Source: a virus. Taken from it: 42,205 bases of DNA. Under the pieces are notes generated by a model. That model had not been told where the DNA came from. It saw nothing but the letters and a program-made list of their open reading frames with translations, and ran no database searches. Shown here in pieces: positions 35,432-42,205 of the stretch; position 1 is the stretch's first letter; each line of letters begins with the position of its first letter. Both the position numbers and the translations under genes were made by a program. The stretch spans positions 1-42,205 of IMG/VR virus record IMGVR_UViG_3300029923_000043, one strand, 5' to 3'.

Positions 35432-36952
35432 TTATGCAACGTCTTGTGTCCAGGTTGTACCATTGTATGTGTATGGAAATCCATCAGTCCAAGTTACGTT
35501 AGTAACATTGCTAACTTTCACTGTATTTAAAAGTGCAACATCTATAGAGGAATTTAATCCAATAACACCAGTTAAAATCGCACCATTAAGTTTCGCCCCC
35601 ATTATAACACCTGGCGATAAATGAGCACCAATTAATATAGTTCCAATCAAACTTGCATTTTCTAAGGTACCACCAATTAAATTTATACCAGTTAAATCAG
35701 CACCATCTAAATTAGAGTTGTCTAGTATTAATCCGACTAAATTCTCGCCCATAACATTAACTCCTGCTGCTATTGCTGCAAGTAATGTTTCTTTAGTATA
35801 TTTAAAAGACACTCCTCCAATAGCAGGATAATTTATTAGATTATTATTACCATCAATACAATCTATAATTTTACCATTTCCTGTTGGAGTTATAAATGTT
35901 CCCGACCTAAGTGTACATCCCCTCAATGTTCCTGTTAGTGTACCATAATCTGCTCCAAAAGAATCTTGACTACCTATACAATTTATAGCTAATCCTTGGA
36001 ATGAGCTAGGTCCTATGGAACCAGCACTTTCACAATTTTCAAGAATAAGTTTATCATGTATTGATGATAAATTAACTGCTCCTGCAAAATATATTCCTTT
36101 TACATAAATATCATTAACATTTATATCAACACCCATTAGGTCTATTACTACATCAGAATTACCTGTTAATGACACTAAATTAATAGATTCTGCAGAAAGT
36201 TGTAATGGAATACTCTCCATATTATAAGTACCAGGAGCTACAATAACATTTATATGAGGAAGAGCTTTTGCTTGTGCTTCAGTAATTATTTCAAAGTAAC
36301 CTTCTACATTAGGAGGGTATGTAGAATTAATTAAATCTATTAATACTCTTCTATATTCCTCAGCTCCACCATGAAAAAATGTTTGTCCTTTATAATAATT
36401 TCCAGGTTGACTTATAAGAGTACCTAAATATCTCGGAAGCTTTTTAGCATCATCATAAGCAGCCTGTAATTCTAAACCATTTTCTGTAGGAGTTCCTTTC
36501 CCATACACGACTATATAATTAGTACCCTCTAATTGTTTAGGTATTATAAGATTACTAGCATCTGAAATAGTCCACCAATTTGCACCATCTGATATAAGAA
36601 TTGTCTGTTTTGTAAATTCCCATCCAGCTCCAAATTTATCTATACCATCAATCTTTTGAAATGTATCACCAGCATCTACTGTAGTAGTACTAATAAATAT
36701 TGATTTTACAATATCTGATAATGGTTTAATAATTACTTTTTTACCTTCAATTCCAATAGCATTAGGTAAACCATACATTAGACCATTCGTGGAAAATGTA
36801 ATTATGGTAGTGTCAATTAATGGGTCTTTATATTGAGAGCTGGTTATTACTTCAATACTATTACCAATTCCATCCAGTAACGAAAGAGGTACTAACTTTG
36901 TTTTATCTATATCGTTAATGCTAGTTGCGATAAAATCACTTAATTTTGACAT
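35432..36952 (-). CDS. tail fibre-like protein with beta-helix and pentapeptide repeats
   Basis: A 506-residue protein. The N-terminal 150 residues are beta-rich (a virion-attachment-like part). Residues 210-380 carry repeated short hydrophobic strands with Asn and Gly turns (INLVSLTGNSDVVIDLMGVD; DIYVKGIYFAGAVNLSS), a right-handed beta-helix pattern. Residues about 404-470 contain pentapeptide repeats of the A(D/N)LxG type (NSNLDGADLTGINLIGGTLE). The end, TWTDGFPYTYNGTTWTQDVA, is a typical fibre tip. It lies in a run of exposed virion proteins with the LRR protein. A fibre or fibre-associated role is inferred from these folds. Confidence 0.72.
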   Translation of the reverse strand: MSKLSDFIATSINDIDKTKLVPLSLLDGIGNSIEVITSSQYKDPLIDTTIITFSTNGLMYGLPNAIGIEGKKVIIKPLSDIVKSIFISTTTVDAGDTFQKIDGIDKFGAGWEFTKQTILISDGANWWTISDASNLIIPKQLEGTNYIVVYGKGTPTENGLELQAAYDDAKKLPRYLGTLISQPGNYYKGQTFFHGGAEEYRRVLIDLINSTYPPNVEGYFEIITEAQAKALPHINVIVAPGTYNMESIPLQLSAESINLVSLTGNSDVVIDLMGVDINVNDIYVKGIYFAGAVNLSSIHDKLILENCESAGSIGPSSFQGLAINCIGSQDSFGADYGTLTGTLRGCTLRSGTFITPTGNGKIIDCIDGNNNLINYPAIGGVSFKYTKETLLAAIAAGVNVMGENLVGLILDNSNLDGADLTGINLIGGTLENASLIGTILIGAHLSPGVIMGAKLNGAILTGVIGLNSSIDVALLNTVKVSNVTNVTWTDGFPYTYNGTTWTQDVA

Positions 36953-36978
36953 ATTATTTTTATTTATTATTTTATTTA

Positions 36979-37491
36979 TTATGTTGTAAAAATTAACTCT
37001 CCACTACTGTCAGTAATAACATCATTAGTATTATCTACTAGAACGTTATTTGTTAACATATATGCATTATAAAAATTTGTTAATCTATCTAAATTTAAAT
37101 TAGTTATTGATGGGTCTACCACTGTTGTTGTTATAAAATAAATTACATCTATTTTACTTCCTAGAAGAGGAGCAAATCCAATTGAAAACTTATTTTTAGT
37201 TAGTGAAATAACATCTCTTTTAATACCATTAACATAAACAGTTAAAAAATCTGTATTTATAGGTACACGACTTAGTGTAAATGTATCATTATCGTTATTA
37301 ATAAGTCCAATCGGTACCTCTTTAATAATAGTTGATGCAATTGATTTAGTACTATAAAGTGATTCTAATTTTATTTTTTCAGCCCTTGTAAATGGAAAAA
37401 TATCAGCATCGTGATTAATGGTAGATGGATTTGGTTCTATAATAGAACCATAGTAATCGTTTATTTTTTTTGAAATTTGCGGGATATCCAT
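36979..37491 (-). CDS. tail/fibre structural protein, 170 aa
   Basis: A 170-residue beta-rich protein whose centre, VPIGLINNDNDTFTLSRVPI followed by TVYVNGIKRD, is the small beta-module common in phage fibre and baseplate-attached proteins. The N-terminus mentions INHDADIFPFTRAEKIKLES, often seen in fibre-attachment parts. It is the first gene of the leftward structural block, with a TATTTATA motif at 37511-37518, and the rightward helicase starts on the other side. Structural role likely; exact position in the virion unknown. Confidence 0.6.
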   Translation of the reverse strand: MDIPQISKKINDYYGSIIEPNPSTINHDADIFPFTRAEKIKLESLYSTKSIASTIIKEVPIGLINNDNDTFTLSRVPINTDFLTVYVNGIKRDVISLTKNKFSIGFAPLLGSKIDVIYFITTTVVDPSITNLNLDRLTNFYNAYMLTNNVLVDNTNDVITDSSGELIFTT

Positions 37492-37538
37492 CTAGATATG
37501 TTATTTTTATTATAAATATCAAATAATTAAAAAAAAAC

Positions 37539-37569
37539 TTGTTTATTAAATAAAAAAAAAGTATATTTG
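37539..37569 (+). promoter_or_regulatory. Bacteroidota-type promoter for the helicase-endonuclease pair
   Basis: TTG (37539-37541), 20 bases, then TATATTTG (37562-37569). The ATG of the SNF2 helicase is 24 bases downstream. The region separates two divergent gene blocks. Confidence 0.8.
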
Positions 37570-37593
37570 ATTAAATTAAATAATATACGGTAG

Positions 37594-39510
37594 ATGTCAA
37601 AATTATCAATTAAGAATAATAAATTAGCACTTGATATATTAGAATCATATTCTGATTCAAACCCTTATATCAAAATGATAAAAAATTCAGTTTTAATAAA
37701 AAAAACACAGGTAGCTAGCGATTTTGAATTAAATTATATTTTGAAAAACTACGAGTTTCAATCAATTGAAATTAATAAAATTGTAAAAATAACGGAAGAG
37801 TTTGGTGAAAAAAAAGCTGCCGACTGGAAATATGACCACAAAGTAAATAAATTACAAGTGGTAACCTTACTGGGAGAAACGGATAATCATTATCATTGTA
37901 ATGTTAATTACAAACATAATCAGGTGAAGCCGATTATGTGCTTTATACCTAAGAAAGATTTATTGGATGATTTGTTTATTGAAGATTTTGAAAAATTAGA
38001 AGTTGATTTCAGTGAATTTAATAAAGTACTTGCATTGGAAGATAAGGAACTTTATGAGCACCAAAAAACAGCAGTAAAATTTTTAAGATCAAGAAAACGA
38101 TGTATTTTAGCCGACGATATGGGTTTGGGAAAAAGCTTAAGTAGTATAGTAGCCTCAATATCAGGTGATTTTAAAAAAGTTTTAATTATATGCCCAGCGT
38201 CTTTAAAAGGAGTTAGAGGATGGCAAAAACAATTACAAACGTTTATTTCAGAAGATGATATTTGTGTTATTGATGGTGATAATTGGATTTCAAATAAAAG
38301 ATATACAATTATTAATTATGATATTATTGATAGGCATCATATAGTACCAAAAGAAAATGGTAAAATTTCAAGGAAAAAAACCATTGTTGATATAGCATTA
38401 GCTAAGAGTAATTTTTTAAAAGAAAATTTTGATTTAGTAATCATAGATGAAGTACATAAAATATCAAAGGATACTTCTATTAGATATGAATCAATATATG
38501 ATTATTTAAAACGAAGTAATTTAGAGAATATTTGGTTATTAACTGGAACTATTATAACAAAATCTCCAATTAACTATATGAATATTCTAAAACTTATTTT
38601 TCATCCAGTTACAGACCAATGGCAATCATTTATTGAGAGATATTGTGATGGACATCAAATTTGTAGAAAAGGAGAAAAAGAGCGTCTCACAAATATGTTT
38701 TTAGATTCTAAAAGAAAAAATAGTTGGTTTGATCTTACATTTAAGGAAAAAGATGATTTAGTTGATTATATTGATAAATATGCAAAAAAACTATGGATAA
38801 CTTCTGGTAATTCAAATTTGAAAGAATTATTTGAAAAAACAAAAAATGTATATTTAAGAAGATTAAAAGATATGATCCCAGGAATGATGGGGAAGGAAAT
38901 TCACGAAGTTTATTATGATTTATCACCAGAACAAGAAATTGAATATTCACAACTATGGAATGAATATGAAACAAGTCAGAGAGAGTTAGGTAAAACTGAA
39001 TTCAATCAAGATTTGACTGAGGGTATTTTAATGCGAATGGCTATCTCACGATATATGATTGAAAATACTAAAAAATTAGCAGATTCATTCATTTTAAAAG
39101 GAGAGAAGGTGTTAATTGCCTGTGCATTTAATGATGAAATTTTTGAATTACAAAAATATTTCGGAAAAAAATGTGTGATATATAAAGGAGGTATGACACA
39201 AAAGAAAAAGGATGAAGCAGAACGAAAGTTTATGGAAGACCCTGAAATAATGGTCTTTTTAGGAAATATAGAATCTGCGGGTGTCGGACTGACATTAATT
39301 TCCAGTCATATATGTCTTTTCAACTCATACTCGTGGATTCCAGCTAATAATTCTCAGATACAAGATAGAGTCGTGAGGATTGGTCAAAAGCATTTATGTC
39401 ATATTTATTATCAATTATTTAGAAATACAATATCTGAAGATATGTGGGAAAATGTAATAAAAAAAGAAATAGTAATTAATACAATTGTAAAAAAAGAAGA
39501 AGATAAATAA
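37594..39510 (+). CDS. SNF2/DEAH-type DNA helicase (superfamily 2)
   Basis: An ATP-dependent DNA translocase, possibly a T4 UvsW-like recombination/replication-restart helicase. Motif I is DDMGLGKS (about residues 173-180), motif II DEVH (about 285-288, DEAH type), motif III LTGTI, motif V AGVGLTLISS, motif VI DRVVRIGQ (about 591-598). The Q-motif-like YEHQKTAVKFL lies just upstream of motif I. The 638-residue protein has about 150 extra N-terminal residues. It is transcribed rightward from its own promoter, opposite to the structural block. The structured segment and intein-like endonuclease follow on the same strand. Family assignment is firm; a specific role is inferred. Confidence 0.9.
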   Translation: MSKLSIKNNKLALDILESYSDSNPYIKMIKNSVLIKKTQVASDFELNYILKNYEFQSIEINKIVKITEEFGEKKAADWKYDHKVNKLQVVTLLGETDNHYHCNVNYKHNQVKPIMCFIPKKDLLDDLFIEDFEKLEVDFSEFNKVLALEDKELYEHQKTAVKFLRSRKRCILADDMGLGKSLSSIVASISGDFKKVLIICPASLKGVRGWQKQLQTFISEDDICVIDGDNWISNKRYTIINYDIIDRHHIVPKENGKISRKKTIVDIALAKSNFLKENFDLVIIDEVHKISKDTSIRYESIYDYLKRSNLENIWLLTGTIITKSPINYMNILKLIFHPVTDQWQSFIERYCDGHQICRKGEKERLTNMFLDSKRKNSWFDLTFKEKDDLVDYIDKYAKKLWITSGNSNLKELFEKTKNVYLRRLKDMIPGMMGKEIHEVYYDLSPEQEIEYSQLWNEYETSQRELGKTEFNQDLTEGILMRMAISRYMIENTKKLADSFILKGEKVLIACAFNDEIFELQKYFGKKCVIYKGGMTQKKKDEAERKFMEDPEIMVFLGNIESAGVGLTLISSHICLFNSYSWIPANNSQIQDRVVRIGQKHLCHIYYQLFRNTISEDMWENVIKKEIVINTIVKKEEDK

Positions 39511-39540
39511 AAATTTATTGAAAATAATTAAGTAGAATTG

Positions 39541-39665
39541 GTGAAAAAATAAATATTCACACTATTTATTAATAAACCCAACTACTACTTGGTTATAGAA
39601 ATATAGGAATCTGGTTTAGATATTTAATGAAAGGTAGTAGCTTCATTATTATTCTGGACCAGATT
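39541..39665 (+). ncRNA. structured non-coding segment between helicase and homing endonuclease
   Basis: Several pairings stand out. GTGAA (39541-39545) pairs with TTCAC (39556-39560). CTACTACTT (39582-39590) pairs with AGGTAGTAG (39632-39640, one G-T pair). Inside this, TATA-GAAA-TATA (39594-39605) is a GNRA-capped hairpin, and ATCT (39609-39612) pairs with AGAT (39618-39621). AATCTGG (39608-39614) can instead pair with CCAGATT (39659-39665), which is followed by a T run, giving two alternative folds. It contains no ORF. A regulatory RNA or remnant of an intron-like element is possible; the type was not recognised. Confidence 0.45.
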
Positions 39666-39705
39666 TTTTTGTACGAAAAAATAAAGAGTTAAAAAGAACT
39701 TAAAA

Positions 39706-40842
39706 ATGGAGTTTATTGAAAATAAATTATTTACATTAAATGGAAGAAAAAGAATTGGTGATGTTAATATTGGTGATAAAATAGTTGGTAATAATGGTAG
39801 TTATTGTAACGTAATGGAAGTACATTCAGAAACGAACGTAGAACTTTTTAAAATAACTTTTAATGATGGTTATTCATTAATTGTTGACGGAGAACATTTG
39901 TGTACATTGTATTCAAGTAATAGTGGAGAAAATCATACAAATAGAAAAAATAAAATTTTTTTATTAACCACAAAACAAATGTTGGATAAAGATTTAATAT
40001 TAAAACAGAAGCAACAAAATGGTAATTCTAAAATTAGGGAGTATGAATTTGGTACTTATTTTAAACATAAAGATAAATCCCCAAGATGGCAGATACCGAT
40101 TGTAAAACCAATAGGTTTTAATAATTTTAATAATTTACCTATAGAACCATATTTATTGGGTTTAGGACTTGGAGATGGCCATTTTTCACATAATCAAATA
40201 AAATTTGCTGTCCATAAAGATGATTACGATGAACTATTTGAAGATATAACTATTAATGAACTAAAAACAAATGTTAAGAGACCTAATATTAGATTTGGCG
40301 CTATTTCGGACACGGAAATAAAACTTACTGGAATAGGGTTAAACGAACACAGGTCATGGGATAAATTTATCCCTGATATTTATAAATATTCAAGTATTGA
40401 AAATAGAATCTCAATGCTTCAAGGGTTAATGGACACGGATGGTTATTGTGTTATTAGTCATCGAAAAAATGGGTCGTTTGGCGGTACAGAATATTCAACA
40501 GTATCAGAACAATTAGCTAACGATGTTGCTGAAATTGTGCATAGCTTAGGTGGAATAGTTAGAATGAAATCAAAAATAGGTTCATATACCAAAGATGGAG
40601 TTAAACATTTATGTAGAAGAGCTTACCGTTTAAACATTAAAATGCCAGCTGGAATAAACCCTTTTAGAATAAAAAGAAAAGCTGATATTTATTATACTCC
40701 TGAAAAATATAAAGTTGGCAGATATATTAAAAATATAGAATCAGTCGGATTCGGAGATGTAGTTGGTATTTTAACTGATAGTCCAGATAATTCATATATT
40801 ACTGAATATGGAATATTAACACATGATATTCAAAATAAATAA
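39706..40842 (+). CDS. free-standing intein-like homing endonuclease (HINT fold plus LAGLIDADG), splicing residues lost
   Basis: A 378-residue protein shaped like an intein without exteins. It begins KLFTLNGRKRIGDVNIGDKI and has block B-like VDGEHLCTLY, two LAGLIDADG motifs (LLGLGLGDG near 148-158 and LQGLMDTDG near 238-246), and ends GILTHDIQNK. It resembles the helicase intein throughout (SIENRI, GLMDTDG, SLGG). The key splicing residues have changed: Trp of block B is Cys, the block F Cys is Val, and the terminal Asn is Asp, so it should not splice. DNA cleavage for its own spread is inferred from the endonuclease motifs. It lies downstream of the SNF2 helicase and structured segment and is followed by a terminator (40841-40886). 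Confidence 0.85.
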   Translation: MEFIENKLFTLNGRKRIGDVNIGDKIVGNNGSYCNVMEVHSETNVELFKITFNDGYSLIVDGEHLCTLYSSNSGENHTNRKNKIFLLTTKQMLDKDLILKQKQQNGNSKIREYEFGTYFKHKDKSPRWQIPIVKPIGFNNFNNLPIEPYLLGLGLGDGHFSHNQIKFAVHKDDYDELFEDITINELKTNVKRPNIRFGAISDTEIKLTGIGLNEHRSWDKFIPDIYKYSSIENRISMLQGLMDTDGYCVISHRKNGSFGGTEYSTVSEQLANDVAEIVHSLGGIVRMKSKIGSYTKDGVKHLCRRAYRLNIKMPAGINPFRIKRKADIYYTPEKYKVGRYIKNIESVGFGDVVGILTDSPDNSYITEYGILTHDIQNK

Positions 40843-40886
40843 AAATGGCTACCGAAAATTTTAGATTTCAGTAGCCATTTTTTTAA
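40841..40886. terminator. bidirectional intrinsic terminator
   Basis: AAAAATGGCTAC (40841-40852) pairs with GTAGCCATTTTT (40871-40882), followed by more T rightward; leftward it ends in TTTTT. It ends both the homing endonuclease transcript and the leftward zinc-finger gene at 40883-40990. Confidence 0.9.
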
Positions 40887-40990
40887 TATGTTATTAATTT
40901 AAAATTATTATCATAACATGTTTTACAATAGTGGTTATAATTAACTGTAGTTACAACATTCGTTGATGTACATAAACAACATTTAACCAT
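40883..40990 (-). CDS. tiny zinc-finger protein, 35 aa
   Basis: A 35-codon ORF, MVKCCLCTSTNVVTTVNYNH followed by YCKTCYDNNF. Two CxxC pairs (CCLC and CKTC) with a nearby His form a zinc-ribbon pattern. The ATG lies one base past the stop of the preceding gene (40992-41405), so it is translationally coupled, and a terminator follows. Small zinc-binding proteins are common in large phages; this one's partner is unknown. Confidence 0.65.
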   Translation of the reverse strand: MVKCCLCTSTNVVTTVNYNHYCKTCYDNNFKLITY

Positions 40991-40991
40991 A

Positions 40992-41405
40992 TTATTTATA
41001 TTCTGAATTTAAAGATGCGGGTTTTAAATATTCTGGTTTTCCATCAAACTTAAAAAAAACATACGTTCCATTATTATAAGCAAAAAATTCAATTCTACCC
41101 CCGTATAAACTTTTTAAATGGCGCATATGAGCACTCATTTTAATGGGATCTTTTCCTGGATAAAATTCTACGTTCGGCACACGTCCCATAGATTTCCATT
41201 GCTGCCTTTTTTCTGGACTTGCATAACCCATATCGACTATGTTTAAATCATTAGTCTGTGGTACGGAATTTATACTACTTTCTCCACCAGAATGATTTCC
41301 TAAACTACCTGGCCTTATATCATGATAATTATTATTATATTCTTTCAATAATGCTTCTTTTATCATATTCCGTAAAACACTTTCTTTAACTTTTATTTTT
41401 GTCAT
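40992..41405 (-). CDS. hypothetical protein, 137 aa (start at 41405)
   Basis: The frame can be extended upstream to 41453, but MTKIKVKESVLRNMIKEALL from 41405 is the likely start. That helical K-I-x-x-S-x-L-R-x-x-I-K-E pattern is a common N-terminus in virion-associated proteins of large phages, and the longer form would run through a separate zinc-ribbon gene (41416-41526). The middle is Gly/Ser/Asn-rich. The second half (QQWKSMGRVPNVEFYPGKDP; HMRHLKSLYGGRIEFFAYNN) appears beta-rich. No family was recognised. It is followed one base later by a tiny zinc-finger gene. Confidence 0.7.
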   Translation of the reverse strand: MTKIKVKESVLRNMIKEALLKEYNNNYHDIRPGSLGNHSGGESSINSVPQTNDLNIVDMGYASPEKRQQWKSMGRVPNVEFYPGKDPIKMSAHMRHLKSLYGGRIEFFAYNNGTYVFFKFDGKPEYLKPASLNSEYK

Positions 41406-41415
41406 ATTAACGTTT

Positions 41416-41526
41416 TTAAAAATTATTACAATTAGGACAGTATGGGAGTCCATCTTTCCATATTAAATTATCAGGAGTCCTATTTTTACCCTGACCACAA
41501 CTACATATTACATCGTTACAATTCAT
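41416..41526 (-). CDS. tiny zinc-ribbon protein, 36 aa
   Basis: A 36-codon ORF, MNCNDVICSCGQGKNRTPDN followed by LIWKDGLPYCPNCNNF. Cysteines at 8 and 10 (CSC) and a terminal CPNC pair form a zinc-ribbon pattern. It overlaps the disfavoured upstream extension of the 137-aa gene and lies between similar small genes. The short length lowers certainty, but the cysteine spacing is hard to explain by chance. Confidence 0.6.
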   Translation of the reverse strand: MNCNDVICSCGQGKNRTPDNLIWKDGLPYCPNCNNF

Positions 41527-41554
41527 ATAATTTTAAATAAATAGAGTTTTTAGG

Positions 41555-41647
41555 TTATTTTTCATCGCAAAATTTCGAATAATCGATAACTAAATATATT
41601 ATTATACCAATAATAACTAAAACACCTAAAAGAATATCTAAAAACAT
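41555..41647 (-). CDS. tiny membrane protein, 30 aa
   Basis: A 30-codon ORF, MFLDILLGVLVIIGIIIYLV then IDYSKFCDEK: a single membrane helix with a short charged cytoplasmic-type end. It lies 28 bases before the zinc-ribbon gene on the same strand. Small size means coding status is uncertain; the helix followed by polar residues is typical of real phage micro-proteins. Confidence 0.5.
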   Translation of the reverse strand: MFLDILLGVLVIIGIIIYLVIDYSKFCDEK

Positions 41648-41747
41648 AAGTTAATTTATTTAATGTTGGTTATTTCATTCACTAAAATAAAAAATCGGTC
41701 ATAATGTATGATATATCATTCAAAAACACCATATTTGTACCATTATA

Positions 41748-41897
41748 TTAAACGTTATCAGAATTACCATTACTTTTATTAACCAATTTATCTACAATAT
41801 ATTTTTGACAATCCTGGCAATATCTATATTTACCAATACGTTTAGTTTCAATTATATCAAAATCTCTCAAACAACCAGCACATTGTATTTTAAACAT
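41748..41897 (-). CDS. small zinc-finger protein, 49 aa
   Basis: A 49-codon ORF, MFKIQCAGCLRDFDIIETKR IGKYRYCQDCQ-type sequence, with two CxxC pairs (CAGC and CQDC) 17 residues apart, forming a zinc ribbon, and a short polar tail. It is the first gene after the tRNA terminator on the minus strand. DNA, RNA or protein binding is possible. Confidence 0.7.
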   Translation of the reverse strand: MFKIQCAGCLRDFDIIETKRIGKYRYCQDCQKYIVDKLVNKSNGNSDNV

Positions 41898-41940
41898 ATA
41901 TTCACATTTTTTTTAATTGGTTATTTAGAGTATTTTATAA

Positions 41941-41973
41941 AAAAATCCTGTCAATATAAATACTAACAGGATT
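41941..41973 (-). terminator. intrinsic terminator after the tRNA genes
   Basis: AATCCTGT (41944-41951) pairs with ACAGGATT (41966-41973). Read leftward it is followed by a T run at 41941-41945 and further T. It lies about 70 bases past the tRNA-His gene and so probably ends the tRNA transcript. Confidence 0.75.
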
Positions 41974-42044
41974 AAAAAAACATTTGTTTTTTGAAATTTT
42001 ATTTTGAGATATTGTACAAAAAGTTAATTTAATTTTATTACATG

Positions 42045-42117
42045 GGTGTTGCAGGGACTCGAACCCTATTCTCCAGAATCACAAACTAGCGTACTACTCC
42101 AATTGTACTAACAACAC
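42045..42117 (-). tRNA. tRNA-His (anticodon GTG)
   Basis: Read on the minus strand: acceptor GTGTTGT against GCAACAC, D-stem GTAC/GTAC, anticodon loop TTGTGAT (anticodon GTG, A37), T-loop TTCGAGT with GGG/CCC stem, discriminator C73, as expected for tRNA-His. CCA is not encoded. Oddities: a T-T opposition closes the anticodon loop, the base before G1 is T rather than the usual G-1, and the acceptor/T-stem junction looks one base short. It lies two bases from tRNA-Tyr. It may be functional or beginning to decay. Confidence 0.8.
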
Positions 42118-42119
42118 AG

Positions 42120-42202
42120 TGCCCACAGAAGGATTTGAACCTCCGAACTCGTAAGAGAGCTGATTTACAGTCAGCCGCGTTTGACCACTTCGCTATGTAG
42201 GC
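42120..42202 (-). tRNA. tRNA-Tyr (anticodon GTA)
   Basis: Read on the minus strand: acceptor GCCTACA against TGTGGGC, anticodon arm GCTGA-CTGTAAA-TCAGC with anticodon GTA, a long variable arm (class II, as for Tyr), T-loop TTCAAAT with GGAGG/CCTTC-type stem, discriminator A. CCA is not encoded. The structure is complete and probably functional. Confidence 0.95.
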
Positions 42203-42205
42203 ATA

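Noticed and set aside
39541-39665. The structured segment as a tRNA
   Set aside because: There is a 9-bp closing stem, but no T-loop, no anticodon arm with U33, and the lengths are wrong.
39541-39665. The structured segment as a hammerhead ribozyme or known riboswitch
   Set aside because: The CUGANGA core is absent, and no ligand-binding core that I know is visible.
40992-41453. Longer form of the 137-aa protein starting at 41453
   Set aside because: The extra 16 residues look unlike a protein start, the region is occupied by a zinc-ribbon ORF in another frame, and MTKIKVKES from 41405 matches a common phage N-terminus.

Overview
This window is part of the genome of a large, T4-like contractile-tailed phage. 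It is strongly AT-rich, tightly packed, and has a single long leftward (minus-strand) program interrupted by short rightward cassettes. The host is probably a member of the Bacteroidota (Flavobacterium-like). Six promoters fit the Bacteroidota pattern TTG-N20-TANNTTTG, all with exactly 20 bases between the boxes. Start codons follow A-rich leaders (AAATAAAATG type) rather than Shine-Dalgarno sites.

Layout from left to right. (1) 1-9018, minus strand: nucleotide and replication genes. They are a small hypothetical gene, a monomeric B12-dependent ribonucleotide reductase (nrdJ), a DnaB/gp41-type helicase carrying an intein, an unknown protein, a UvsX/RecA recombinase, dUTPase, and a gp32-like single-stranded DNA-binding protein. 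(2) 9172-11226: four unknown genes. (3) 11301-26710: baseplate, tail-tape and tail-tube genes. They include a giant hub protein with two C-terminal cell-wall-lysis domains, a LysM-like gp53-type protein, a baseplate protein with an OmpA-like domain, the tape measure, a gp26/gp51-like chaperone pair with a probable frameshift, an EDxHD/DUF559-type endonuclease and the gp19-like tube. A 510-base non-coding region with palindromes splits this block (20514-21030). (4) 26785-28475: a holin-like small membrane protein, then a rightward cassette of five small unknown genes with its own promoter and terminator. (5) 28560-37491, minus strand: tail sheath, neck/completion candidates, a subtilase-like protein with leucine-rich repeats, a pentapeptide-repeat fibre protein and another fibre/baseplate protein. 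(6) 37594-40842, plus strand: an SNF2/DEAH helicase followed by a structured non-coding stretch and a free-standing intein-like homing endonuclease. (7) 40883-42202, minus strand: tiny zinc-finger and membrane proteins, then tRNA-His and tRNA-Tyr genes.

The most notable points are as follows. The helicase intein has no nucleophile at its first residue but carries the Trp/Cys/Thr triad of class 3 inteins (W66, C347, T365). A related but splicing-dead HINT-LAGLIDADG protein is encoded on its own at 39706-40842. The structured segment 39541-39665 in front of that gene has a GAAA-capped hairpin and two mutually exclusive pairings. The promoter set is unusually uniform, and several late genes have a separate TATTTATA motif upstream. 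The virion proteins combine enzymatic and binding domains (subtilase plus LRR, OmpA-like, M15 peptidase plus lysozyme). Functions given here are read from sequence motifs alone; no database search was possible.
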